53,489 nt of DNA from NCBI GenBank assembly GCA_021769135.1, contig JAETTM010000025.1, forward strand, positions 1 through 53,489, written 5' to 3'. Source of the stretch: Lachnospiraceae bacterium. GTDB lineage: Bacteria; Bacillota; Clostridia; Lachnospirales; Lachnospiraceae. Of this stretch, positions 41,885 through 51,108 are shown piece after piece; the first letter of the stretch is position 1; each line of letters begins with the position of its first letter. The position numbers and the translations under genes were made by a program. The notes under the pieces were generated by a model. It worked only from the letters and a program-made list of their open reading frames with translations, searched no databases and was not told where the DNA came from.

Positions 41885-43435
41885 ATGTCAGGAAGAAAAC
41901 ATATATTATTATCAGCCATAATTGGGATAAGCATGATACATCTGGCAGGCTGTGGAAGCGAATCCGACCCTGCGGGAAATCTGACAGGAAACATCGCCGC
42001 AGCCGATATGGAGAGTGCGGAAAGCGATATGCCAGAGACGGAGGCAGGTACTGCCATGTTATCGGCGGAAAAGCAGGATGAGACGGAAAGCCAGGATGGG
42101 GCGAAAAGCCAGGATGAGACGGAAAGCCAGGATGGGGCGGAAAGCCAAGGCGAGACAGAAACCCAAGATAGGACAGAAGAACAAGGGCAGGAAGAATCCG
42201 AACCCGAAACGGATGAAAGGCCCAAAGAGGCTCCTCATCTGCCCGCCACAGGCAGGGAACTGAAAGATTTCGTGCCGGAGGGCTGGAAGATTCTGGATAG
42301 CATCGAGCTGGATTTTAACCAGGACAAAATCCCCGATTATGTAGGCGTATTGGAAGCAGTCCTGATGGATGCGGACGGCTACCGGATGTATCCGGATTAT
42401 CCTCGGATTCTCTTTGCTATAGCCAGCGATGGCGGGGATGGATACTTACTGGATTTTCAGGATATCAATCTGATACGAACGAGGGATGAAGGCGGCGTTT
42501 TTGGAGACCCCTATGAGCCGCTGACGGCGGAGGGAACATCTTTTACAACGCATGCCTATGGGGGCAGCGCATGGAGATGGTCGGAGGACAATACGTACGC
42601 CTACCGTGAGGGTACCTGGTGGCTGGCCTCATCGGAGGAAACTTATGGATACGGCGATTATACAACATCCTATAGTAAGGATGACTGGGAAAGCGGCGTG
42701 GGAATCAGGAAAGAGAGAAGTTCTGAATTCAGCGATATGGAGGAAAACTGGGAACCGGAAGGCGATGAATATGATGTGGTATACGAGCTGGCTTTGGACG
42801 AGCCGCTGACGTTGGAGCAGGCGGGAAAACGCTGGTGGCTTGCGCCGGAGCGGGTGACGGATTGGGAAGTGGAAAAAATTGAATATGCAAAGGGCGTGGA
42901 GCTTTCGGAGAATATGGTAAAGCTTCCGGATGAGGCATATCTGGCTTACTGCGATGAAGATTGTGTACTTTATACGTTCAATTCCAACCCGGATTCCGAT
43001 AAGGCCTCCTATTGCCTTGCTATGTATTGCTGGCAGGACAGGGTATTATCCGTACTGGCAAAAGAAGAGTCGGAAATCGATTATCCGACGCTCTATAAAG
43101 GAAAAATCTATTATTCCAGCGATATCGTGGAGAAGGTGCCATACAGCATGGCGCAGGATGGAACAGAGCGGGTAACGGAAGAAGATACTGTTGGAGTGAA
43201 GCTTAATAGAATGAATCTGGACGGCACCGGGAAAGAAACAGTTTTCGAATACTGTTATCAGGAAAATGCCGGGGAAATCGTGAAAGGCAGCTTTCCCTTC
43301 TTGTCTCTAATCTATGAAATCAGCGGGGATGAGATTTTCGCGGAGGTGTATATAGGAGATGAACCCCATCCGTTTTACAGGATGAAGACCGATGGCAGCG
43401 GGCAAAAGAAGATAGGGCAGATGCCGAAGGGATAA
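41885..43435 (+). CDS. Lipoprotein with hexapeptide-repeat linker and DUF5050-like tail
   Basis: A 516-residue predicted lipoprotein. The signal peptide ends in LAGC (Cys23). Residues about 60-110 are an acidic low-complexity linker of imperfect hexapeptides such as ESQDGA and ESQDET. A globular region follows, and the last 130 residues contain DUF5050-like repeats (GKIYYSS, LNRMNLDGTGKE, FYRMKTDGSGQKK), often seen in cell-surface beta-propeller proteins. The function is unknown; it probably sits on the outer face of the membrane. I chose the ATG at 41885, with GGGGAG 8 nt upstream, rather than the ATG at 41867. Confidence 0.78.
   Translation: MSGRKHILLSAIIGISMIHLAGCGSESDPAGNLTGNIAAADMESAESDMPETEAGTAMLSAEKQDETESQDGAKSQDETESQDGAESQGETETQDRTEEQGQEESEPETDERPKEAPHLPATGRELKDFVPEGWKILDSIELDFNQDKIPDYVGVLEAVLMDADGYRMYPDYPRILFAIASDGGDGYLLDFQDINLIRTRDEGGVFGDPYEPLTAEGTSFTTHAYGGSAWRWSEDNTYAYREGTWWLASSEETYGYGDYTTSYSKDDWESGVGIRKERSSEFSDMEENWEPEGDEYDVVYELALDEPLTLEQAGKRWWLAPERVTDWEVEKIEYAKGVELSENMVKLPDEAYLAYCDEDCVLYTFNSNPDSDKASYCLAMYCWQDRVLSVLAKEESEIDYPTLYKGKIYYSSDIVEKVPYSMAQDGTERVTEEDTVGVKLNRMNLDGTGKETVFEYCYQENAGEIVKGSFPFLSLIYEISGDEIFAEVYIGDEPHPFYRMKTDGSGQKKIGQMPKG
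42067..42192 (+). repeat. Seven imperfect 18-bp tandem repeats in the lipoprotein gene
   Basis: The consensus is GGAAAGCCAGGATGRGRC. Units 2 and 4 are identical, and the last two units are degenerate. Being multiples of three, the repeats add or remove hexapeptides without shifting frame. Confidence 0.85.
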
Positions 43436-43524
43436 AATTTATGGAGCCGGTGCTGCTCGAAAAAAAGGCTGCCCACCGGGGGATGGAGCGGATGAATTGG
43501 CTGCCATTCTCGAAATGTCATCTC

Positions 43525-44337
43525 TTATGCGGTATATATTTTGTGTAAAAAATTATCTATATTCTTTTTATGAGTATTCAATGAATCGATATTTGTGGAA
43601 ATCATATCAAAAAAGCATTGCCAATAGTTATCATATCCGCCCCAATTATCGCTTTGAAATGAAAAATTAAGCAGACGGAGATACTTATCAACTTCATCAC
43701 ACACTTCTGCTCCCAAATCCAATGAGTATTCAGCTATGATATTGTATAAAATAAGCTGCTTGTCATGATAGCTATAAATATATTTTAAATTATCCTCGTA
43801 CAAGTTCCAATGGGAATCTATCTCATCAGCTAAATCATAGCCATCAAAACTTTCTTTAAAATTATGGCTCCATAACTCATAAGCATATTGCAATATGACA
43901 TGTAAATTTTCCAATGCCTTTTTTATTTCTCTACATGCAATATTTTTTCTGCTTTCGGATTTGTTTTCTGTTTTCAACAAATTATCCGTTTGATTGATAA
44001 TACAGCGTTGATTATATTCAGCCATATATTTCCATGTTTTCAATAACTCAACAGGATATAGTTTTTCATCATTATCTATCATTTTTGCACAGGATTCACA
44101 TAGCCAGATACCATTACTTATATCTTTCCGTTGTTCTGATGTTAAATCAGGGTCATATCGCGGACCTCCTTGGGAAGCTGCCGTTATATGTGCCGCCTGG
44201 CCTATGGATATTCCTTTATGCATATCGCTATGCGGCCCTTGCGTTTCACGCATGCAATTTGGATTGGAGCATTTTCCGCCTACCCGCTTACATAATATAT
44301 TTTTTGTTTGCTGTGTAAAGTCATCCCTGTCATTCAT
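43525..44337 (-). CDS. HNH-motif protein, orphan
   Basis: A 270-residue protein. The N-terminal HNH-type zinc module comprises Cys23 and Cys28 (CSNPNC), His50 in GQAAHITAA and Asn75, with Cys80 and Cys83 (GIWLCESCAKMID). The remaining residues (about 110-270) form an alpha-helical domain I do not recognise. Proteins with this HNH type (HITAAS.GGPRYD) are often found singly or beside ATPases in phage-defence contexts. No partner gene is adjacent here. The gene is AT-richer than its neighbours, suggesting transfer. Its start has only a weak AGGG-type ribosome binding site. Nuclease activity is inferred from the motif only. Confidence 0.75.
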   Translation of the reverse strand: MNDRDDFTQQTKNILCKRVGGKCSNPNCMRETQGPHSDMHKGISIGQAAHITAASQGGPRYDPDLTSEQRKDISNGIWLCESCAKMIDNDEKLYPVELLKTWKYMAEYNQRCIINQTDNLLKTENKSESRKNIACREIKKALENLHVILQYAYELWSHNFKESFDGYDLADEIDSHWNLYEDNLKYIYSYHDKQLILYNIIAEYSLDLGAEVCDEVDKYLRLLNFSFQSDNWGGYDNYWQCFFDMISTNIDSLNTHKKNIDNFLHKIYTA

Positions 44338-44492
44338 AACTAATTTCCCTAAAATAATCTGCTGCCGTTTCTAAGTTCCATTATGCCTAATCTATTTTAT
44401 CCTTTCCCATATAAAAGAAATCATCAGGGATTGCGTCTGGTGAAATGGAAGAAAAGGATGTTGGTATTTGGATTGTGCCCTTTTCCATAAAA

Positions 44493-46316
44493 TTATGAAA
44501 TATGAATTACTATTTCCGGCTTGGAAGCGGTCACCAGGATTCTGTATATTTCATGCTCCCAGGCTGTTTTCAGCCGGGCATCAGAAATGGGGATTTCTTC
44601 TATAACGGGTAGTTTTCCGCCTGCAAGCCGCATCGTTCCCAGAGAACCTATGGAAAAAACTAATTCGTCAGAAGACTCTGTGCAAACCGGTTTTTCATAA
44701 GTCATAAAGCTTAAAACAACGGTATTTTCCTGGGAAGCAAAGCTGTCCATGATGCGAATTCCCTTCCCTTTTACCAAAGAAGCCGTTCTCTTGTAACAGG
44801 AAAGCCCACACACAGGCGGATAAGCCGTGGCAATGTCCATACTGATCTCACAGACCGTATCCGAAAACTGGCAGCATACATCTTTGGCATGATATGTGGC
44901 CCCGTCTTTCTGCATGTAACCATTAATGGTGGGCAGATTATGGTAAGCGGACTGCATGGTCCAAATCTCATACCGCTCCGGAGAAAAGGTTTTTTTCGTA
45001 TAACTTTCCACACCGACATCGATGAAAAGGGGCTTTCCGTTTTTATAAACTGTAAAGCTGCCGGTATCGTTGTGATTGTGGCTGTCTGCGTTATCGCCGG
45101 CTTTTACGGCGAGAAGAAGGTGGCCGTCTCTGGCAATAAAAAGTCCGGTGCTTGGATAATACATATCGGGGTAAGCGATTGTGGCCGGTTTGCCCGGGAA
45201 GGCCGCCTTGATATCTTTAGCAGCAAAACCGTTCTGAAGCCTGTAATAGAGGTTATTTTCATGCGGCAGCGTAAGGGAATCCGGCATACCGGCTTTATAA
45301 TCAGCCGCAGCAAACGAAGCCATATCCATGTTTTCTGTTCTTTTTGCAAAAAGAAATTCCCGGACACCGGCCCGCCCGGCAATGGGAGAGCAGTCGGCAA
45401 AATTTACATAGTATTTATCCCCCACATGTACATTCAGAATATAAGAGGCTATATTTTTGATTTTATCCTCCTGATATAAATGATAAAAAGCGTCAGAAGA
45501 TACGTTATTTAATATCTCTATAGTGTTAAACAGACATAGTCCTGCATGGCGGTAGTAAGAAGCGCCTTCGTCACAGCAACCGTCATGTCCATAGCCTTCC
45601 AGAAAATAATCGGCGCTCTGGCATGCTTTCAGGAAAACATTGCGCCGGAGTGTTTCATCGGTGTCTGTCAGGAAAGCGGCATGAAGTATATTCTGGGTAC
45701 ACCAGATCGTCCAGTTGTTGGTCGATTCCCCGTTACCGCCCATCCACCAGAAATGGCGGTTTTGGTACGGCGTAAAGATTCTGGTGGAAAGTTCCTGCAT
45801 AATACGCTTTGTGATAAAAGGGCTTACCTGTTCCAACACATTTTTTAAAAGGTAATATGTACAGCTAAGAACAGAACCGGTTTCACAGGCAAACAGATCC
45901 AGGATAGGATTTTCCGTATCGGGAAGAGGAAGCTGGGGCGTGTCGCGGATATAAGAATTGTGGGCGGGAAGCTGCCAGGCGCTTTCGTCACAGATAGCAT
46001 AAATCCCGTTGACAATGTCATCTACAAAACGACCTTTGTTTTCAACACATTCGGCAAGAACAAGCGCACCAAGCGCCTGGCGTTTGGAGAATAACTTGTC
46101 CTCGTAGCGGACGCGGTTTCCGGTTCTTGTAAAATCCTGATAATCTGTAGCTGACAGATAAGGATAAGAAAAGTGCAGATAGCGTTCACCAAGTTTTATT
46201 GTTTCCCGTTTCCAGTCCTCGTCCAAAGCTTCCCACGCTTTTCTGTCATTGTTCGAAGGATAGAGGGAAAAAGGAAAGAAAGAAGACTGATAGACGGTGG
46301 CGGTTTCAAAAAACAT
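44493..46316 (-). CDS. Heparinase II/III-family polysaccharide lyase-like protein
   Basis: A 607-residue protein with no signal peptide. An N-terminal alpha-toroid (about 60-370; HFWWMGGNGESTNNWTIW) is followed by the heparinase II/III beta-sandwich (ADSHNHNDTGSFTVYKNGKPLFIDVG near 415-440, QSAYHNLPTINGY next). The His and Tyr residues in these stretches are the expected catalytic set for beta-elimination of uronate-containing chains. It would yield unsaturated uronates, matching KduI/KduD downstream. AGGAGG lies before the ATG at 46316. It is divergent from the DUF2264 gene. Confidence 0.85.
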   Translation of the reverse strand: MFFETATVYQSSFFPFSLYPSNNDRKAWEALDEDWKRETIKLGERYLHFSYPYLSATDYQDFTRTGNRVRYEDKLFSKRQALGALVLAECVENKGRFVDDIVNGIYAICDESAWQLPAHNSYIRDTPQLPLPDTENPILDLFACETGSVLSCTYYLLKNVLEQVSPFITKRIMQELSTRIFTPYQNRHFWWMGGNGESTNNWTIWCTQNILHAAFLTDTDETLRRNVFLKACQSADYFLEGYGHDGCCDEGASYYRHAGLCLFNTIEILNNVSSDAFYHLYQEDKIKNIASYILNVHVGDKYYVNFADCSPIAGRAGVREFLFAKRTENMDMASFAAADYKAGMPDSLTLPHENNLYYRLQNGFAAKDIKAAFPGKPATIAYPDMYYPSTGLFIARDGHLLLAVKAGDNADSHNHNDTGSFTVYKNGKPLFIDVGVESYTKKTFSPERYEIWTMQSAYHNLPTINGYMQKDGATYHAKDVCCQFSDTVCEISMDIATAYPPVCGLSCYKRTASLVKGKGIRIMDSFASQENTVVLSFMTYEKPVCTESSDELVFSIGSLGTMRLAGGKLPVIEEIPISDARLKTAWEHEIYRILVTASKPEIVIHIS

Positions 46317-46582
46317 AAGCGTTTCCTCCTGTATGAATTAACGAAGCCCTTTTTACATTAGTATATAAGAGCAGTAATACAATGTAAATATCAAATATTA
46401 TTCACATATATATTAGTCATGTGTTCAAAATCCCCCCCAAAAAAAAATTTAAAAATTATCCTATGTGTGGAAAAATTAACAAAAAGAATCTAAAAAATTC
46501 AGCATTTTCACAATGACTCTTCTGTTCCATTTATCCAGAAAACTGAACTGTTACAAGAAAACAGTTGGAATAGAAGGATTTG

Positions 46583-46611
46583 TTGACATATTTAACTAAT
46601 TAGCATATACT
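46583..46611 (+). promoter_or_regulatory. Promoter of the DUF2264 gene
   Basis: TTGACA (46583-46588), an exact 17-nt spacer and TATACT (46606-46611). The rest of the 46317-46666 gap is AT-rich, including a C7-A9 homopolymer run near 46432, with no other feature seen. Confidence 0.75.
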
Positions 46612-46666
46612 TGCTATATACCAAGGAAAATAATAAATATAACAAGATGTTAAAAACGGGGGTTTT

Positions 46667-48541
46667 ATGAAAATATTTTTGAAAAGCAGACGTGACGCGG
46701 TGGAATTGTTTCTAAATACAATCCGGCCTTTGAAACCATTTTACAGTAAGCATCACGCTTTTTTGCATGTAGGAAACAGCGGTGTGCATTATGGGGAAAA
46801 ATCGGCCAGGATGGAAGGTTTTGCCAGAATTCTATGGGGGCTTGGTCCGCTGTGGTCTGCAGATAATACCGGACTACCCGATGAATTGCAAAAAGAAATC
46901 GGGGAATGGCTCGATTTGTATAAGGATGGGCTTGTTCATGGAACAACGCCGGAAGATGAAGAGTACTGGGCTGATATTTTTGATTATGACCAGAAAATGG
47001 TTGAAGTAGCTGCTATCGTATTTTCCATTGCCATCAATCAGCAGTCTTTATGGAGAGATTTCTCCGATACGGAAAGGGATCGTCTTTATCGCTGGCTGAA
47101 TCAGATCAATGATTATGATATGCCGAAGAACAACTGGCGCTATTTCCGTATTCTTACCAATATGACATTCCGCCTGCTGGGGCTTCAATGGAATGAAGAG
47201 CGGATGAAAGAAGACTTTGATCTGATTGAAAGTTTTTACATAGGATATGGCTGGTATTTTGACGGGCAGCCTACCCAGATTGATTATTATGTGGCTTTTG
47301 CGATTCATTATTACGGACTGATTTATGCAAAGCTGATGGAAGAAATAGATCCGGAAAAATGCCGGGTACTAAAAGAACGCAGCACACTGTTTTTTCCTGA
47401 TTTTGTTTATTGGTTTGCTAATAATGGGGAAGAGATTCCGTTTGGCAGAAGCCTGACTTACAGATATGCGCATAGCAGTCCTTTTGCTGCTATGGCTTAT
47501 GCGGAACTTGATGTGGATTATGGCGTACTGAAAAATCTTGTGCTTCGGAATCTGGAAAGCTGGATGAAGAGGCCGATTTTTGATAACTCAGGTGTATTGT
47601 CCATTGGTTATGGATATCCGAATATTTTCATGAGTGAAAACTATAACGGATGCGGTTCTCCTTACTGGTGCAATAAAGTATTTTTGATTTTGGGATTGAA
47701 CGAGGATCATCCGTTTTGGACAGCGAAGGAAAAAGAATATCCATATGAAAGCCGGAAACTCTTAAAGCATGCCAGGATGCTGGTTACCCATGATGAAAAT
47801 AATCATGTATTGGCTTATGTGACAGGGCAGCGCTGTGCAGCAGAACTCGGGCAGGATTTGCCGAAGTATGAGAAATTTGTATATTCCAATCAGTTTGGAG
47901 TCAGTGTTTCGAGAGGTACGACGCTTCAGCAGGGGGCATTTGATAATGTGCTTGCTTTTTCCTGGGAAGGGGAAGACCGCTACTGTATGCGGAATGGATT
48001 TACGGCATACGATATTGACGAGAAATGTCTGTCAGTCAGCTATAGCCCGATGAATGGGGTGAAGGTAAAAAGTATGATTGTGCCTTACCGGAACTGGCAT
48101 GTGAGGATTCACTCGATTGAAAATGAAGAAGCAATAGAAATTGCGGACGGCGGTTTTTCCATTCCTCAGGAAAGATGTTATCAGCTGACACCGGGGCGGG
48201 AGACCGGGCGGTTTAAACCAGAAGATGTACATAAGCGGGGAAATACGTTGATGGCAGATTTCCCATGGGGCAGCAGTGTTATCGTAAGTGAAACTGGACA
48301 GGACGTGGAACTTGTTATTCCGTTTTCCAATACGAATCTGTTTTATAATCTGACAGTAATACCTACGGTACAGGCGCATTTAAAACCGGGAAAACATGTG
48401 ATTGTAACCAGTGCTGTGGCAGATTTCCATAAAAGTGGTGAAGAGCTGCTTGCGCAAAAGCCGAAAGTGGAAATTGCGGAGCGGGAAGTAGTGGTTACGG
48501 GCGAAAGCGGAGAAATCAGAATAAATCTGGATGACAGGTAA
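46667..48541 (+). CDS. DUF2264 family protein, probable uronate-active glycosidase
   Basis: A 624-residue cytoplasmic protein. The first 370 or so residues are an alpha-toroid (SARMEGFARILWGLGPLW; NNWRYFRILTNM; YGWYFDGQPTQIDYYVAFAIHYY) matching DUF2264. A beta-rich C-terminal part follows. Some DUF2264 proteins have, as I recall, been classed in CAZy as GH154 beta-glucuronidases; that would fit the neighbouring lyase, GH88 remnant and KduI/KduD, but I cannot verify it here. GGGGG lies 6 nt before the ATG. The GH88 remnant starts about 25 nt after its stop. Confidence 0.8.
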   Translation: MKIFLKSRRDAVELFLNTIRPLKPFYSKHHAFLHVGNSGVHYGEKSARMEGFARILWGLGPLWSADNTGLPDELQKEIGEWLDLYKDGLVHGTTPEDEEYWADIFDYDQKMVEVAAIVFSIAINQQSLWRDFSDTERDRLYRWLNQINDYDMPKNNWRYFRILTNMTFRLLGLQWNEERMKEDFDLIESFYIGYGWYFDGQPTQIDYYVAFAIHYYGLIYAKLMEEIDPEKCRVLKERSTLFFPDFVYWFANNGEEIPFGRSLTYRYAHSSPFAAMAYAELDVDYGVLKNLVLRNLESWMKRPIFDNSGVLSIGYGYPNIFMSENYNGCGSPYWCNKVFLILGLNEDHPFWTAKEKEYPYESRKLLKHARMLVTHDENNHVLAYVTGQRCAAELGQDLPKYEKFVYSNQFGVSVSRGTTLQQGAFDNVLAFSWEGEDRYCMRNGFTAYDIDEKCLSVSYSPMNGVKVKSMIVPYRNWHVRIHSIENEEAIEIADGGFSIPQERCYQLTPGRETGRFKPEDVHKRGNTLMADFPWGSSVIVSETGQDVELVIPFSNTNLFYNLTVIPTVQAHLKPGKHVIVTSAVADFHKSGEELLAQKPKVEIAEREVVVTGESGEIRINLDDR

Positions 48542-48561
48542 CAGTAAGCAGGAAGTGGTAA

Positions 48562-48762
48562 ATGGAATCTGACAGAACAGGATAAAGTATGGGTTGAACA
48601 GACTATAGAAAAAATAAAGGGGAAGATGTATGCGGTAACGGAAAGAAATAAAGATAAGATTCCGTATACGACAAAGGATGGTGTTTTTGATGACCGTTCC
48701 TCTTCGGATGAAATTAATTGGTGGATCAATGGTTTTTGGGGCGGTATTATGCGGCAGTTCTT
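48562..48762 (+). pseudogene. GH88 (unsaturated glucuronyl hydrolase) 5' remnant
   Basis: The reading frame from about 48560 gives WNLTEQDKVWVEQTIEKIKG, then IPYTTKDGVFDDRSSSDEINWWINGFWGGIM, which matches the N-terminus of GH88 enzymes. It stops matching exactly where the dispersed repeat begins. The likely native start, ATG at 48562 with AGGAAG upstream, is out of frame by one base (ATGG before AATCTG), so a frameshift has also occurred. An internal ATG at 48626 opens a 113-codon frame through the repeat. The catalytic barrel is absent, so the gene cannot be functional. Confidence 0.75.
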
Positions 48763-48884
48763 TATTCCCGCGAGCAATGAGCCAAGTGCCGTGCTTGCAC
48801 GAGCATTTGGCGAATGCCGCGAGGGTCAATACCCCACTGCTCTGCAGCGCTGCAAATTTGATGCCCCGTTGCTTGCAGCGGGGT
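48763..48884 (+). repeat. Dispersed structured repeat, copy B, at a deletion junction
   Basis: It starts TATTCCCGCGAGCAATGAGCC and contains a hairpin CGTGC-TT-GCACG flanked by GCCAAGT/ATTTGGC pairing, then a second CCGCGAG, a GGGT/ACCC hairpin, and the final stem CCCCGTTGC-TT-GCAGCGGGG. It lies between a GH88 5' fragment and an ABC-permease 3' fragment. Confidence 0.8.
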
Positions 48885-48967
48885 TGTTGACTCCGGTATT
48901 TGTCTTGTTTGTATTTCTGCAAAGATATTTCGTGGAAGGGGTTGCAACTTCTGGATTGAAGGGATAA
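48885..48967 (+). pseudogene. ABC sugar permease 3' remnant
   Basis: LTPVFVLFVFLQRYFVEGVATSGLKG is the conserved last helix and C-terminus of MalG/UgpE-type permeases; compare FVEGISTSGLKA in the intact permease ending at 18736. Only about 26 codons remain, directly after repeat copy B, and the frame continues from the GH88 remnant through the repeat. It shows that this locus once encoded its own ABC transporter. Confidence 0.75.
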
Positions 48968-48994
48968 GGACTATCCGAGCAAACGACATAAAGA

Positions 48995-49028
48995 GGGGCT
49001 ACGCAAAGTAATTTGCGTAGCCCCTTTT
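48995..49028 (+). terminator. Intrinsic terminator after the permease remnant
   Basis: GGGGCTACGCAAA-GTAA-TTTGCGTAGCCCC, a perfect 13-bp stem, followed by TTTT. It also separates the convergent AraC-family gene. Confidence 0.88.
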
Positions 49029-49053
49029 GCGTACAAAGGTATAAATAAGAAGA

Positions 49054-49911
49054 TTAACTGATGCTGCATTTGGCATATTTTTTGGGGGAAATTCCCACCG
49101 CTTTGGTAAATGATTTGAAAAAATTGCTGTAGTCGGTAAAACCGCTTTTCTCATAGGCATCCATGACGCTGAAGCCTTCGCTCAACAGGGATTTGGCAAT
49201 GCTGATTCTGCGTGCGGTAATATATTTATTGATGGTGGTTCCGGTGGCTGCTTTGAAAATCCGGCAGATGTAGGACTCGCTTAAATAAAATTCTCCTGCA
49301 AGTTGGGCTAATGTGATGGGAAAGGAGATGTTCTGATTGATATAGCTAAGGATATCATCTACCTGGTGGTTGTAAACACAGTCTTCGGACAGCTTAGGCA
49401 AATGGCTGGTTTTAGCCAGCCCGTTGAGTAGGGCCAGCAGTTCCATAAAGGCAGTTTGTTCATAAATATCGTGTCCATAGCCGTTTGCCCCTGTAATTTT
49501 ACTGATATAGTACAAAAAACGTCTTTGCTGTTCTTTGGCAAGAGAAATTTTATGGGAAAAATAATCAGGCCTGTGTGAAAAGCAGGCATCAAGGTTTGTT
49601 TCTTTGAGGGAAAGCTGTTGGGGATATTCAGGATGAATGGATATGACGATGCGCTCATGGGTCGTTTTATCCGCCTGTGTAATCTTATGGCTTTCATATT
49701 GATTGATGATAAACAGGTCGCCGGGTTCAATGGTATAGAGCTTATTGTCAATCAAAAACTGCTTTCCGCCGGATATGGAATAATAGATTTCATAGCAGTT
49801 ATGGATATGCATATCCATTGTTTTCTCTTCTTTATATAAATGTGCAATAGAAAAAGTTCGGGTTGCAATGCATTGCTCAATAGATTGCTGGCAGGAATAT
49901 AATTCGTTCAT
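49054..49911 (-). CDS. AraC-family regulator with cupin domain, uronate locus
   Basis: A 285-residue protein. The N-terminal cupin-like sensing domain (HIHNCYEIYYSISGGKQFLIDNKLY) is followed by the C-terminal AraC DNA-binding domain (about 185-285: ITLAQLAGEFYLSESYICRIFKAATG and SGFTDYSNFFKSFTKAVGISPKKY). It lies between the lyase/DUF2264 genes and kduI/kduD, divergent from kduI, and is the likely activator of this uronate locus. AAGGA lies upstream of the ATG at 49911. Confidence 0.9.
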   Translation of the reverse strand: MNELYSCQQSIEQCIATRTFSIAHLYKEEKTMDMHIHNCYEIYYSISGGKQFLIDNKLYTIEPGDLFIINQYESHKITQADKTTHERIVISIHPEYPQQLSLKETNLDACFSHRPDYFSHKISLAKEQQRRFLYYISKITGANGYGHDIYEQTAFMELLALLNGLAKTSHLPKLSEDCVYNHQVDDILSYINQNISFPITLAQLAGEFYLSESYICRIFKAATGTTINKYITARRISIAKSLLSEGFSVMDAYEKSGFTDYSNFFKSFTKAVGISPKKYAKCSIS

Positions 49912-50100
49912 GGAGGAGTCCTTTCCTTTTATGTATGATGGGGAAAATACCGTTCGCTTTAACTATTTTTTATTATAAATGAAAAGTTCAGGATATGCAA
50001 TATTTATAGAAATATTTGAAAAGACATAGATAATTTATATATGTATAATAGTGGATAACAGAGAAGCGAATAGTTTGAAAAAAGAAAGGATGGGTGAAAA

Positions 50101-50961
50101 ATGGAATTGAGAACAGCAGCTTCGCCAAGGGATATGAAACATTATACAACAGAGAGGCTGAGAGAGGAATTTTTGATTCAGAATTTGTTTCAGCCTGGCG
50201 AAATCAAACTGGTATACAGCCATGTGGACAGGATTATTACAGGTGCGGCAGTTCCTATGGCGCCGCTTGCGCTTACTGCAGGAGAGAACCTCCGTGCAGA
50301 GTATTTTCTGCAAAGAAGAGAGATGGGGGTTATCAACATTGGCGGTAAAGGGGCTATTATGGTCGATGGAAAGAAATATGAAGTAGGATACAAGGAAGGT
50401 ATGTACATCGGTATGGGAGCCCGGGAAATAGTATTTTACAGCGCGGATGAAAAGGAGCCTGCTAAATTCTATATCAACAGTACGCCGGCCCATAAGACAT
50501 ATCCTACCGTTTTGATTAAGCCTGAGGGAACGCCCGAAGAAGGAGTGGTTATTGTCAAAGAAGAGAATAAGGTGGAGCTGGGCTCTCTTGAGGATGCAAA
50601 CCACAGAGTTATTTGCAAATATATTCTTCCGGGGCAGGTGGAGAGCTGCCAGCTCGTAATGGGGATGACCGGACTTAAACCGGGGAGCGTGTGGAACACA
50701 ATGCCCTGCCATACCCATGACAGACGTATGGAGGTGTATCTCTATTTTGAAATGCCGGAGGATGCCATTGTAATGCATTATATGGGAGAACCCAACGAGA
50801 CCAGGCATATTGTCATGAGAAATGAGGAGGCTGTTATTTCCCCAAGCTGGTCCATCCATGCAGGCTGCGGCACCAGGGCATACACATTTATATGGGGGAT
50901 GGCCGGAGAAAATCAGGCTTTTGATGACATGGATAATGTTGGAATGAAAGATTTGAGATAA
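50101..50961 (+). CDS. kduI: 5-dehydro-4-deoxy-D-glucuronate isomerase
   Basis: A 286-residue cupin-type isomerase. The zinc-site motif MPCHTHDRRMEVYLYF (near 198-213) supplies two His and a Glu, and SWSIHAGCGT the third His. It converts 5-keto-4-deoxyuronate, formed from unsaturated uronates released by lyases and GH88/GH105 enzymes, into 3-deoxy-D-glycero-2,5-hexodiulosonate. KduD, the next enzyme, is encoded downstream. AAAGGATGGG lies before the ATG. Length and motifs match the family. Confidence 0.95.
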   Translation: MELRTAASPRDMKHYTTERLREEFLIQNLFQPGEIKLVYSHVDRIITGAAVPMAPLALTAGENLRAEYFLQRREMGVINIGGKGAIMVDGKKYEVGYKEGMYIGMGAREIVFYSADEKEPAKFYINSTPAHKTYPTVLIKPEGTPEEGVVIVKEENKVELGSLEDANHRVICKYILPGQVESCQLVMGMTGLKPGSVWNTMPCHTHDRRMEVYLYFEMPEDAIVMHYMGEPNETRHIVMRNEEAVISPSWSIHAGCGTRAYTFIWGMAGENQAFDDMDNVGMKDLR

Positions 50962-51040
50962 GGGCTTATGATAGGCTGCTTAGGAAGCGGGCCTTAGTAG
51001 GTAAAGAATAAAAAAAACAGCATATGCCCGGACAGTGCCC

Positions 51041-51079
51041 CAAATAATTTACGGACGCAAAGAGGCCGGAAATTATTTG
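51041..51079 (+). other. Stem-loop between kduI and kduD
   Basis: CAAATAATTTACGG (51041-51054) and CCGGAAATTATTTG (51066-51079) pair at 13 of 14 positions around an 11-nt loop. No T-run follows, so it could be an mRNA-stabilising or processing hairpin in the 208-bp kduI-kduD gap. Confidence 0.55.
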
Positions 51080-51108
51080 CAAAAGAAAAAGAAAAGGGGT
51101 ACTGGGAG

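Noticed and set aside
48032-48922. Long minus-strand frames across the DUF2264 3' end and the repeat
   Set aside because: They are antisense to a well-supported gene or run through the non-coding repeat, with no start signals.
50010-50050. Promoter for kduI with TATAAT near 50043
   Set aside because: The TATAAT is good, but no -35 lies at an acceptable distance (best TTGAAA has a 22-nt spacer); AraC activation could explain this but it was not listed as a feature.
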